Source: Debaryomyces hansenii CBS767
Lineage: Eukaryota > Ascomycota > Pichiomycetes > Serinales > Debaryomycetaceae
Assembly: GCF_000006445.2 (NCBI RefSeq)
Contig: NC_006046.2
Span: forward strand, 1,302,001 to 1,366,000
Reading direction: 5' to 3'
DNA length: 64,000 bases
In this document: one piece after another, positions 43,806-52,824 of the stretch
Layout of the letters: every line of letters begins with the position of its first letter
Numbering within the stretch: position 1 is the first letter of the stretch
Notes under the pieces: model-generated
What the model was told of the DNA's origin: nothing
What the model saw: the letters and a program-made list of their open reading frames with translations, nothing else
Database searches by the model: none
Translations under genes and position numbers: made by a program

Positions 43806-43950
43806 CGACGATGATGACGATGATGATGATGACGACGATGATGATGACAACGATGGTGATGATAACACTGAGAATAAGAATTCTGTATCTCAAACTGCAG
43901 AAAACTTACAATCTTTAATTATTGAAGAGGAAGAATCTAATAACACTTAA
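42271..43950 (+). CDS. SIS2: Hal3/Vhs3-type flavoprotein (PPCDC-like, Ppz1 inhibitor) with poly-Asp tail
   Basis: Sis2/Hal3 and Vhs3 inhibit the phosphatase Ppz1 and form part of the heterotrimeric phosphopantothenoylcysteine decarboxylase with Cab3. The 559-aa product has a Ser/Pro-rich N-terminal extension, a flavoprotein domain (about residues 265-455) and an acidic tail. DPVLHIELRRWADI contains the catalytic-type His. The Asn of the PAMN motif is replaced (APSMVSASY), and the substrate-clamp Cys is absent in VVGSYGEIGMGGM. This pattern matches Hal3/Vhs3, not Cab3. The tail contains 44 consecutive Asp (43717-43848). A CTG codon just before DPVLHIEL would read Ser in the CTG clade, which suits the family better than Leu. 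Confidence 0.9.
43717..43848 (+). repeat. GAY trinucleotide repeat coding 44 Asp residues
   Basis: All 44 codons are GAT or GAC; 20 GAT codons in a row (43744-43803) form a pure microsatellite, with GAC interruptions on both sides. Repeat length is expected to vary between strains. Confidence 0.95.
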
Positions 43951-44100
43951 TTCGTATATAATATATAGGAAAGTTATTTAATAATTAATAAGTAAATTAT
44001 TTATTATGATTTTATGTAATAAGCAATCTGTTAAATTGCAAAATGCGAAGTTGCAATAATTTTACCTTTAATCACTTGTTCGAACATTGATATAGAAGGG

Positions 44101-45267
44101 ATGATGAATCCACATATTAAACGTCGAAAAGTACTGTCTGGTAAAGTCACATCCGAATCGAATATCGACATTCTAAAATTTCCGGATGAAATCATTCTTC
44201 AAATCTTATCATTCTTAACTATCTCCGAATGCTTCATTGTTAGAGAGATTACAACCAGCGGTACCATTTTGGCTAAACTAATCGACGCTAGTATTTACGG
44301 CAGAGTTATTGTATACAGAAACCAAACCAGTCGTTCGTTTTTAAAAAGCCGGCATTACAAGAAACCATACGAAGTGGTCGATCAAGGAAAGCTTTATGGA
44401 TTAATTACGAATAGAAATTTTATTTATGAACGTATAAAGCCTCATAGATTTGTCCTATCTTTTACAGCTAATCCTCATAATCGGAACCTGGAAGAAGAAG
44501 AATCTTTCTTAAATGAGTTTGAAAGTGCATTTCGGCAACATAGTGATTATTTCAGGCAAGCTACAAAATTTGAGTTATATATGGACCTCGGGAATAAAGA
44601 TCATGAAATAGGTACAGAGAAGCAAGAGGTTCGATTTCTTCAAAGATTATTGGATTCTGAAGATTTATCTCATAATTTATCGACGTTAAACATAGTGAAA
44701 GGGCAAAACTATGTCGATAGGGAAAGAAACGAAATAAGTGATTTATTAAATTCTACGCTAAGTACGTTTAAAAGCTTGGAAACTGTTTTCTTAAGTACAA
44801 ATAACTTGCAAAATATAAATAGTTTAAAATACCCCGACTGTCTTAGGTCGTTGGATTTGATTTATAATATGATAGTACAATTACCTACGAATAGGCTGTG
44901 GTTGCCATCAAATTTAAAATACATAAATTTATCGTGCAACGAAATTGTTTCGTTGGAAGGAGTTGAATTCCCTGACACGATTGAATACATGGACATTCAA
45001 CTAAACACAATTACATCCTTATCAAATATTAATTTTCCCCGGAACTTAAAGACTTTAATAGCTTGTGGGAATGAAATTACTATCGAAGAAAATATAATAA
45101 TAGACTTACCTTCATGTTTGGAAATATTAAATTTGCTTCAAAACCCTTTCGAAAATGATTTAAGTATCTTCAACATCCCTGATTCGTTACGAAGGATATA
45201 TTTTGACGCACGTTTGAAAGAGGTTAATTCTATTCACAAAAACAATCATCTTGTTGTCTATTATTGA
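44101..45267 (+). CDS. F-box and leucine-rich-repeat protein
   Basis: The 388-aa product has an F-box-like start (about residues 20-60: ILKFPDEIILQILSFLTISECFIVREI) and C-terminal leucine-rich repeats (about 225-365), with units such as LKYINLSCNEIVSLEGVEFPDTIEYMDI. F-box proteins present substrates to SCF ubiquitin ligases; CTG-clade yeasts carry an expanded set of F-box/LRR genes of this kind with unknown targets. A second ATG directly follows the first. The middle (about 75-220) has no recognisable domain. AT-rich codons, no sign of transfer. Function beyond SCF adaptor is unknown. Confidence 0.75.
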   Translation: MMNPHIKRRKVLSGKVTSESNIDILKFPDEIILQILSFLTISECFIVREITTSGTILAKLIDASIYGRVIVYRNQTSRSFLKSRHYKKPYEVVDQGKLYGLITNRNFIYERIKPHRFVLSFTANPHNRNLEEEESFLNEFESAFRQHSDYFRQATKFELYMDLGNKDHEIGTEKQEVRFLQRLLDSEDLSHNLSTLNIVKGQNYVDRERNEISDLLNSTLSTFKSLETVFLSTNNLQNINSLKYPDCLRSLDLIYNMIVQLPTNRLWLPSNLKYINLSCNEIVSLEGVEFPDTIEYMDIQLNTITSLSNINFPRNLKTLIACGNEITIEENIIIDLPSCLEILNLLQNPFENDLSIFNIPDSLRRIYFDARLKEVNSIHKNNHLVVYY

Positions 45268-45349
45268 CATTGTCTATTCTATATATGTAAATAATACAAT
45301 AGTTTGTCTCTTTATAAATTAATAATACATGCTATAGTACAATTTATCA

Positions 45350-48300
45350 CTAAGTTAAACTATTTAGTTGTCGTATTCTTTCGTCTCTCCATGCTTGGTA
45401 GTCATCCCCAATAATTGTAGAACTATCGCAAGTCATATTCTTTGATGTCATTGCATTCGTATCCTCGTTTTCTTTATCGTCATCGATCGCTATAACCTTA
45501 ATGGGGGATAAGGCATATTTATTTACCCTCACATCCTTTTTTTTTCTATCATCAATATAAGAACTATCAATAAATCCATATTTTTGTATTGGTGTAAAAT
45601 CGACTTTTTCTGATTTATTGTTAACACCATTATCAATATTCAATGAGGTATTGAATCTTAATGGAGATAATCTAGAAATGTGTGAATGGTTAGTTATGTC
45701 ATCATTGTCATGGAAGATTCGAATTGTCTCGTCGTTGTTGAAAGTCAAAGGTGAATTCAATGGTTGTAAGCGTGCATCCATAAATTTGGTCATATTTGAA
45801 TTCGTTCTTGAAGCTGTCCTAATTGGACTCTCGAGACTTGAACTAGATGTTGAATCACTGTGACTACTTAAGCTCAAATTTATAGCATTTGCAAACTTGC
45901 TATTCTGGTGAATTGTTGTGAATGACTTTGGTGGAGCCGCTTTAGTATGCTTATTGATTGGCTTTTTGATTGCTTGTTGATTTCTCAAGGGTGATACTCT
46001 TAATGGGGATTTTCTTGCGTAAGGTGAAGGCCCCCTAGTTCTATTCACAGAACTTGTAGTTGATCCACCCCTGGCCTGGATTATAGGCGATCTACCTGTA
46101 GATTTTAATGGCGAAGACTTAGGGTTGTTGCTGATCTTTTTTGGGGACTCCGATGTATTATTACGGAATTTATTCCTTGAGTTTCGATTGGTTCCTTGGT
46201 TCAGTTGTTCAGATTCAATAATCAATAGCTTCTCGAAAAAGTCTTCCCCATTTATTGTAAATGGTTTACTGCCAGAACTTAATTGTTCGTGATTATACTT
46301 AATAACATCAGCTTTCAAACCATCTACCAATTTCGGCATATTCTTGATTATTCTTTTTCTTATCTTTTCTTCATTGAGTAATATTTTGCACGAATTCTTA
46401 CTTAATAATCTAGAAGAATCTTTAGAAGAATCCTTCAAGAAATTTTGATCCTTGACCAAATCATTCAACTGGGTATACATTTTTAAAATGTGTTCTTTCG
46501 ATTCATATTCCTTTTTTAATCTGGACAATTCTACTTCATGTTCATTCAAAACAGTTTCCTTGTCTAAATCATCATCATTAACATCATAGTTATAGTGCTT
46601 AAAGCATTTCTTCTGATCATCAGCGAAATACATTTTATTCCATAACTCCTCAATCTCCATCCTGCTGTCGATTATGAAATTCTCGATGAATTCGGACCGC
46701 CTCATGTATAATCTATTTAATTCCATTTTGAAATTCATCAATGAAATATCTGTCAAGGAACTATTTGCATTTAAGAAAGTAGAAATATACTCATTACTTT
46801 CTCCTAGTTTAGTCCATAAGGACTTGCATGATGTTAAATAGTAATCCCATTTCATTTGTTTGGCATCCCTAATCTTTTGCAATATATCAGCGAATTTCCC
46901 CACGAAATTTAAATGGTTATCATTAAGACCAAATTCTTTCGGGTTAGTCTGTATGAATCTGAGAGTCTCTATATCAAAGTAGCCATCGTTTCCTGCTGAA
47001 CCATTTTTACTATCGGTTATATCGTATTGCTTTTGGATATTAATAACTTGTTCTTCATTTAAATTCAAAATATTTATATGTTCAAAGCACTTATTAATTA
47101 TCGCTTTCATTTGATCGTTTCTATCGTTAAATTCAATTTCACAGTGTTCTATTTCTGTCTGGATGTTAGACAAGAATTCATTAGTAATTTTTGTAAACTT
47201 CAAACTTCGTATTACTCGTACAATTTTATAGTTCAAATCTCGTAATTGGTTCATCGGGTTCTCAGTACCTGATTCCGTATTTTCATTCTGGTTATTGCCC
47301 GTACTCAGGGATGTATTATTGGTTTTTGCATCCGCTTTGCGAGGACTAGATATGATTACTGCAAACTCATCACCATTCTTACTCTTTAAATTCATTATTG
47401 GTTCAACCTTAGAATCCTTCTTTGATAATTTGAGATATTTAATAGTCGACTCGAATTGTTCTATCAATACCTTATGTTGCTCTGCCTCTTCCCTGCTTGG
47501 CAAAGTCTTTAGTATCATAACTTTGGCGTCTGGCGAATAATACTCGCCTATAGCGTCATGAAAATCGAGATATGTGATTGTATGATCATTTAGTTTCTTA
47601 AAACACCTAATAAATATCTTCAAAACTTCTAGGAAGGTAGAATTCAACTTATTCTTGAGTTGTAATAACGATAACTCAGGGATATTGTTAAGCATATACT
47701 CATATTGACTTTCGAATGAGAAATCCGTCTGTGGTATCCCGGTAGAAGTAATATTGAAGGGAGAATTTGCGTAGAAATTCTGTTTTCTATTTTGTATATT
47801 GGCCAACTTAGTTAGTATATCATCCTTATATCCTTGTTCGTACATTGTTCTATTACTGAATACTATTCCTCTTTCTGTTAATGATAGAGCTTTTTCTCCG
47901 TTGTTGTCATTCACCATGGCTAATATTATTCGTATCTGTTGTCGTAACCATTCACATTCATTTTCAATATTATTCTTCTCCCGTTGTAAACTAGACGTAA
48001 AATTGCTTATAGTATCTTCAATTACAGTAAATATTTCCGACTTCTTTATGGATATTTCTGTTGTCGAATACCCTATTTGGTTGTATATCTTATTGAGCTC
48101 TTGGATAGTATTGTTAACATCCATCGCAATGATATCCAAATGTCTATCCTTTGATGTCATGGCTGTGTCGACTTCATTCCTCTCTGGCTCTTGTGAGTCT
48201 GCTGCCAACGTTGACTCACAATCCATCATTTCTTCCATATTGCTATGATTGTCATGAACTTTGGAAGGCATCCTTGATACAGGCTTACTTGGTGTCTGAA

Positions 48301-48430
48301 TAGGCAACTCTTCGTTTAAATCGGTCATATTATCGTCCATGTTTCCATTGTTCCAATGAGATACACTCATATTTTGTCCGTTACTATACTCCGGAAGTAT
48401 ATGATGATTCGTGCTTTCTAAAAAGCTCAT
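45350..48430 (-). CDS. ASE1: Ase1, MAP65/PRC1-family spindle midzone protein
   Basis: Ase1 dimers bundle antiparallel microtubules in the anaphase spindle midzone. The 1026-aa product is longer than S. cerevisiae Ase1 (885 aa). The conserved helical core runs from about residue 95 to 720: DIIAMDVNNTIQELNKIYNQIGY, then CEWLRQQIRIIL (about 160) and the MAP65 signature ELWNKMYFADDQKKCF ... LKKEYESKEHILKMY, which lies in the spectrin/microtubule-binding part. The C-terminal 300 residues are disordered and rich in SP/TP sites (Cdk targets) and basic clusters. A KEN box (DDDKENEDTN, about residue 985) fits APC/C-driven destruction. Confidence 0.92.
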   Translation of the reverse strand: MSFLESTNHHILPEYSNGQNMSVSHWNNGNMDDNMTDLNEELPIQTPSKPVSRMPSKVHDNHSNMEEMMDCESTLAADSQEPERNEVDTAMTSKDRHLDIIAMDVNNTIQELNKIYNQIGYSTTEISIKKSEIFTVIEDTISNFTSSLQREKNNIENECEWLRQQIRIILAMVNDNNGEKALSLTERGIVFSNRTMYEQGYKDDILTKLANIQNRKQNFYANSPFNITSTGIPQTDFSFESQYEYMLNNIPELSLLQLKNKLNSTFLEVLKIFIRCFKKLNDHTITYLDFHDAIGEYYSPDAKVMILKTLPSREEAEQHKVLIEQFESTIKYLKLSKKDSKVEPIMNLKSKNGDEFAVIISSPRKADAKTNNTSLSTGNNQNENTESGTENPMNQLRDLNYKIVRVIRSLKFTKITNEFLSNIQTEIEHCEIEFNDRNDQMKAIINKCFEHINILNLNEEQVINIQKQYDITDSKNGSAGNDGYFDIETLRFIQTNPKEFGLNDNHLNFVGKFADILQKIRDAKQMKWDYYLTSCKSLWTKLGESNEYISTFLNANSSLTDISLMNFKMELNRLYMRRSEFIENFIIDSRMEIEELWNKMYFADDQKKCFKHYNYDVNDDDLDKETVLNEHEVELSRLKKEYESKEHILKMYTQLNDLVKDQNFLKDSSKDSSRLLSKNSCKILLNEEKIRKRIIKNMPKLVDGLKADVIKYNHEQLSSGSKPFTINGEDFFEKLLIIESEQLNQGTNRNSRNKFRNNTSESPKKISNNPKSSPLKSTGRSPIIQARGGSTTSSVNRTRGPSPYARKSPLRVSPLRNQQAIKKPINKHTKAAPPKSFTTIHQNSKFANAINLSLSSHSDSTSSSSLESPIRTASRTNSNMTKFMDARLQPLNSPLTFNNDETIRIFHDNDDITNHSHISRLSPLRFNTSLNIDNGVNNKSEKVDFTPIQKYGFIDSSYIDDRKKKDVRVNKYALSPIKVIAIDDDKENEDTNAMTSKNMTCDSSTIIGDDYQAWRDERIRQLNSLT

Positions 48431-48790
48431 CCTTATATTCTATGCTATGTTCAATATTGGGATCTTCACTGTTTTTTATATTGATATAGAGAAGTTTATT
48501 TTCTTTTTAAATTAATTCACTCTCTTAATTACTAGAGTAAATACCAGTTATATCGATCAATTCCACTACTTTTTTACTTTGTTTTGGAATGATAAGCTGT
48601 TTAATTGTATTTTGTGTATTTGCAAAAATTTTGGCTGATGCAAGAATTAGCTTACCGTTTTCGGACAAAACATCAACAAATATGTCAAGTGTTTGTATGC
48701 AGTATTTTGCAATTCATTAATCAATTAATAACTATATACATAAAAGCTCATAGTGGCTTCTGTAATAATGCAAGTATAAATGAAGGATAC
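48431..48790. other. Intergenic region upstream of ASE1
   Basis: A 360-bp gap between ASE1 (start) and the PPR-like gene (end), both on the minus strand. A 63-codon plus-strand ORF (48605-48796) has no recognisable content. Nothing else seen. Confidence 0.5.
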
Positions 48791-51178
48791 TTATAATCCT
48801 TTTGTAAGATCAGCCTGATGAAGAATAGAAGATAATTCGTCACCAAAATTGAAATCGTTATGATGATTGGATGGAACATCGATTAATTCTTCAGTAACTT
48901 CATCTTCGACTTGGCTGTCTTCTATAAATAATACAGGGTCTCTTTGAAGCTTTGCTAATTCTTCCCGCTTCTTGTAGTTTCTATAGATACCAAATTTACG
49001 GTATACAAAACCAGTGACATCCCAGTTCAATTCACGAGCAATTTTGAAAAGATTTTTCGTGGGGGAAGCTTTAGATCTCACGCCATGTTTAACTAGTTCG
49101 CGATACCACAATTCAGCTTGCTTGTACTCATTTCTATAATAATGAAACATGATGAACGGATATATTTGGTTAAACGTGAATGGGAGGCCATAGGCTCGGG
49201 AGATTCTGATCATCTTTGAGGCAAATGCGTAATCCTGATGAACAAGTAAACTAGAATAGATGAGCAAATCGAACAAATAAACGGAACGATTGTTTCTCTT
49301 TATTTCAACATTGGTAAGAAAATCAGTTATGATGGCTTTAGCTGTTTCGAAGTTAGTTTCAGTGGTTACCAATTCCATGTCTGCTGAGTTGGGGTTCAAC
49401 TTTAATAGATATTTCATGAATAAGGTAATAATGTGATCGTTCAAATTATTTTCATGGAAAACATGCTGCTGATTTGCTCCTTCTCCGATCGTTGTAGAAT
49501 CTCTTGAGGCCATTAGCTTCAGTATATATGTCACATATAATTTAAAAATGTAGTCAGGAGTTATTTGAGAATTGGGGAGCGAATTTAATATAATTCCATA
49601 TACTTGTGTTAATCCGTTAGGCGTAAATTCAAAACCTGTTAAGCTATTGTCAACATTCGCTTTTTGAACTATAGATAATGATTGTGAAAGTTTACCTATT
49701 TCTCCTCCGGAATACACAACTGAAAGCAAATTAAGGTCGTCTAAAAGTGTAAGACCCAGATTATCTTCAATGCTTTTTTGATTTCCGCTAAACATCGAAG
49801 TAACATAACCAATGAGAATTTTTGGTGATGTAGGATATTTTTCTTTAATTAATTGTAAGATTTCCTCTATTAAATGCAACAACTGGGTATTGTTTAAACT
49901 TTTCAAGTGAATGTTATTCATAAGTAGGAGTGCTTCTTGGTAGTAGCCTTGAGCCCGTAAGTTGATCATTATAGTTAAAAGATTCTCAAATTTAACATCC
50001 AAATGATTTTTAACCATATACTTTAATACTTTAATACAGCTTTGAGAACCTTTAAATACCATAATATAGTTAAGTATAACATTTAGAACAGACTGGATAT
50101 CATCCAGTAACGTCGCCTCTATCAGTCTTTGATTAAAGCCTGGTTCCATTCGTTGCTTACATTTCCCTTCAAATTTAGATACTATCAAATTCAAGTATAA
50201 GGTAGCATCGACAACATCCTCCTTTTTAATTGCAAATAAAGCAAAGGTTTTCAAGTCCTTTATCGAAAAAAACTGTACCATTTTTTCTTGATGAATACTA
50301 TCAAAGGTAGGTCTTTGGACATCATGCCATTTTGAATCCATCCAACCAGTTCTAACAACAAATTTCTCCAAATTTGATCCCATTATCAATTTATATTTTA
50401 GGTTATCAAGTTGCTGAGTTGCATAAGTTTGTATATTTAAATTAAGCAAATATGAATAAAACTCTGCATAGCGTGTTGCTGGAATTAGTGAGATTATTTT
50501 TTCATAAAATCCTTTGTTAAGAACTAGTGGCTTTTTGTTAACACTACCTACTAACGCAAGTTTATTCAAATAGCTTAATAAAATTTCAGATTTTTGATCG
50601 TCAGATTTATCTTGCAACTCTAATATATGCGATATATTGTTAAAGAACCCCTCACGAAAGCTTCCACTGATAGGAGAATCCATAAATTCTAATATCGAAC
50701 TTTTCACTCTATCATTTATAAAGTATTTTCTCAAGGTACTCGTTATTATGCTTGTCATATCTGTATCTTTGATGTTGATCAACAACTTCGTCACTTTCTT
50801 AGTATCCAGTATTATAAGCTCATTAGCTATTTCTATTATGTTAAGACAAAATTTATCTGTCTCTGATATTGATTTATATGGTACATTTAATAAATGTAAG
50901 TAGCTTTGACTATTCAATTCTAAGATTTCTTCTTTACTCATGCTGAACAATGGATTAGGATATGTATCTATCGGCAAATCCGTGTACTTTATGGCATCTC
51001 TTTTGCTCTTCCCGGTAAATATATGTGGCCGTATTCTTGCTTTTGGTACACTAAAGGGTTGGTCGGTTAAAGTATGGTTGACGATACTCGGTGATGTAGC
51101 GAAATGGCGCAAATTATGTATGAACCCATTACATCGTACTGAACAACCATACCTTCCAACTCTTTTCAAATTATTCAT
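48791..51178 (-). CDS. Probable mitochondrial PPR-like/helical-repeat protein
   Basis: I start at the ATG at 51178 (795 aa); the frame continues upstream only to a TTG. The N-terminus MNNLKRVGRYGCSVRCNGFIHNLRHFATS is basic, lacks acidic residues and ends in a typical matrix-cleavage context, so mitochondrial import is likely. The body is almost wholly helical, with degenerate 30-40-residue units such as LLTIMINLRAQGYYQEALLLMNN and ...QAELWYRELVKHGVRSKASPTKNLFKIARELNW, in keeping with PPR proteins that stabilise or translate mitochondrial mRNAs. I cannot say which yeast factor (Aep1, Dmr1/Ccm1 and others are candidates). A TCACGTGA palindrome lies about 125 bp upstream. Confidence 0.72.
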   Translation of the reverse strand: MNNLKRVGRYGCSVRCNGFIHNLRHFATSPSIVNHTLTDQPFSVPKARIRPHIFTGKSKRDAIKYTDLPIDTYPNPLFSMSKEEILELNSQSYLHLLNVPYKSISETDKFCLNIIEIANELIILDTKKVTKLLINIKDTDMTSIITSTLRKYFINDRVKSSILEFMDSPISGSFREGFFNNISHILELQDKSDDQKSEILLSYLNKLALVGSVNKKPLVLNKGFYEKIISLIPATRYAEFYSYLLNLNIQTYATQQLDNLKYKLIMGSNLEKFVVRTGWMDSKWHDVQRPTFDSIHQEKMVQFFSIKDLKTFALFAIKKEDVVDATLYLNLIVSKFEGKCKQRMEPGFNQRLIEATLLDDIQSVLNVILNYIMVFKGSQSCIKVLKYMVKNHLDVKFENLLTIMINLRAQGYYQEALLLMNNIHLKSLNNTQLLHLIEEILQLIKEKYPTSPKILIGYVTSMFSGNQKSIEDNLGLTLLDDLNLLSVVYSGGEIGKLSQSLSIVQKANVDNSLTGFEFTPNGLTQVYGIILNSLPNSQITPDYIFKLYVTYILKLMASRDSTTIGEGANQQHVFHENNLNDHIITLFMKYLLKLNPNSADMELVTTETNFETAKAIITDFLTNVEIKRNNRSVYLFDLLIYSSLLVHQDYAFASKMIRISRAYGLPFTFNQIYPFIMFHYYRNEYKQAELWYRELVKHGVRSKASPTKNLFKIARELNWDVTGFVYRKFGIYRNYKKREELAKLQRDPVLFIEDSQVEDEVTEELIDVPSNHHNDFNFGDELSSILHQADLTKGL

Positions 51179-51303
51179 ATGTGACTTGGTCAGTTTAGGT
51201 AATATCAAGTTGATGGCAGTATTAAATATAGCTAAAGTTCATTAGATGATAAGCCTGATAGTCAATAATTTTCAATATTAACGGAAAATATTTTTGAATA
51301 TAT

Positions 51304-51311
51304 TCACGTGA
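51304..51311. promoter_or_regulatory. Palindromic E-box TCACGTGA
   Basis: Full palindromic Cbf1-type site upstream of the PPR-like mitochondrial gene and in the 3' flank of the PQ-loop gene. It is followed by two copies of ATGGTATATT (about 51327-51345). Confidence 0.45.
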
Positions 51312-51450
51312 TAGACGACTATTTAATGGTATATTATGGTATATTATATTCTCTTCTCTTCTAGCTATGTACAAAATGATATGTAGAAATGACAACTCTA
51401 CATAGATGACCAGAATTTACTAAGGGTATTGTGAATATGCTTTGCTTGAC

Positions 51451-52509
51451 TTATAATAAAACCGAATTTTCATGATTATTGTTTGAATGGTTGATGTGAT
51501 CCCAATCATCCATACTCATGACAGTGGTATTTCTTCCAGCACCTTTGTATAAGAATCTCTGATAGAAATATAAGAAGTCAAAGACAACTGTGCCCGAGCT
51601 TCCTAATATGTATGGAAGTTCCTTGACAAAAAAGTTGGATTTTGCATCACCATATACAAAATCACAACTTGTCAAAATGGATAATGTGTAAGTTAAGTTC
51701 CCCACTAATGCACATCCGAATAATATAGGAGAAATTCCATCTACTGATTTTCTCTTGTAGTTCTTGTATAATTGTGGGCATCTAGAGGCAACATAAACAC
51801 ACGTGCAACTCCAGGCCAAAAATACTCCCAATACTTCCTTATTTATTGATGAAGAAAACAGAGTGTCATCAGCCATTGTTCCCATGGAAACTGGCATTGC
51901 CGCTGCCACTGATGTGTTTAATATAGATCCAATAGCTAACGTCTTCAAGTATTGTTGATTATCGTTGATTGAACTATAACTATTATTATTCGATGATGCC
52001 GATGATGATATAGATTGCACCAATGTATGAGATGGTGCCTTGTTATTTGAATTGGAGTTTGAAGATCTAATATGAATTGCATTGGCTGTTGTATGTACAG
52101 ATGCATTGTTAGCCCTAACTGGGTCATCCTCAGATGCTTTTATGTCTGTATTAACCATGGTCTCATCACCCTTACTTCTTTCCTCTGTATCCAAATTCTC
52201 GATATTGCCATACTTTCTAGGGTATACGCTATTATAGTAATAATATTGGTAGCACAATGTAACATCATTGCACAAGAAAAACAAACTCAAGTAAACTTGG
52301 AATTTCAAAACAACATCGTTAAGCAAGCAACTAGTGAAGCTCAAGAAATCTCCCATGAACCATAATAATAAGAATAGAGGCGATATCCCTTCTGCTGATT
52401 TGTTTCTATAATTACAATATATTTGAGGTAATTGTGCCCATACCCAACTTGATAATGATAATATGCTCAAGGAACTTGATATAAACGAAAATTGAGAACA
52501 GGTAAACAT
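51451..52509 (-). CDS. YPQ1: PQ-loop vacuolar amino-acid transporter (Ypq family)
   Basis: Ypq1-3, relatives of human PQLC2, export or exchange basic amino acids across the vacuolar membrane. The 352-aa product has about seven hydrophobic helices and two PQ-loop repeats: SWVWAQLPQIYCNYRNKSAEGIS (first half, about residue 22-44, shown in part by QLPQ and NKSAEGIS) and SRCPQLYKNYKRKSVDGIS (about 240-258). A polar Ser/Asn-rich cytosolic loop (about 110-175) separates the halves. The C-terminus is hydrophilic. Which of Ypq1, Ypq2 or Ypq3 it corresponds to is not resolved; the symbol denotes the family. Confidence 0.82.
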   Translation of the reverse strand: MFTCSQFSFISSSLSILSLSSWVWAQLPQIYCNYRNKSAEGISPLFLLLWFMGDFLSFTSCLLNDVVLKFQVYLSLFFLCNDVTLCYQYYYYNSVYPRKYGNIENLDTEERSKGDETMVNTDIKASEDDPVRANNASVHTTANAIHIRSSNSNSNNKAPSHTLVQSISSSASSNNNSYSSINDNQQYLKTLAIGSILNTSVAAAMPVSMGTMADDTLFSSSINKEVLGVFLAWSCTCVYVASRCPQLYKNYKRKSVDGISPILFGCALVGNLTYTLSILTSCDFVYGDAKSNFFVKELPYILGSSGTVVFDFLYFYQRFLYKGAGRNTTVMSMDDWDHINHSNNNHENSVLL

Positions 52510-52824
52510 TCTCTATATTATTAATATGTGCCTTTTATGCTTTCTATTGTCTATAATAGTATCTATAGAATGTTTCATAAAAAACAAAAACAGTAAATTT
52601 GATAGATAGTTTTGGTCATATATGACTGTGCTATCAGTATGATTCATCACCGCGGTAAAAAATTTCACCAATTACCCGATTAAGACATATATATCAGAAT
52701 TGAACTATTGTAGGTTAGCATAGATTAAACAAGTAGTATATAGCATAAGGAAAACATATAATAATAATCTTATTGAGGAGAAAACGTGTTCATAAGTATA
52801 TATAATGATAAGCATTCATTTATA
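52510..52824. other. Intergenic region upstream of the PQ-loop gene
   Basis: A 315-bp gap containing the PQ-loop promoter and DPL1 3' flank. A GC-rich word CACCGCGGT stands out in the AT-rich background (about 52648-52656) and may be a factor site. No gene seen. Confidence 0.5.

Noticed and set aside
43624..43918. ORFs encoding long runs of Ser, Met or Ile
   Set aside because: They are other-frame readings of the GAT/GAC repeat in SIS2.
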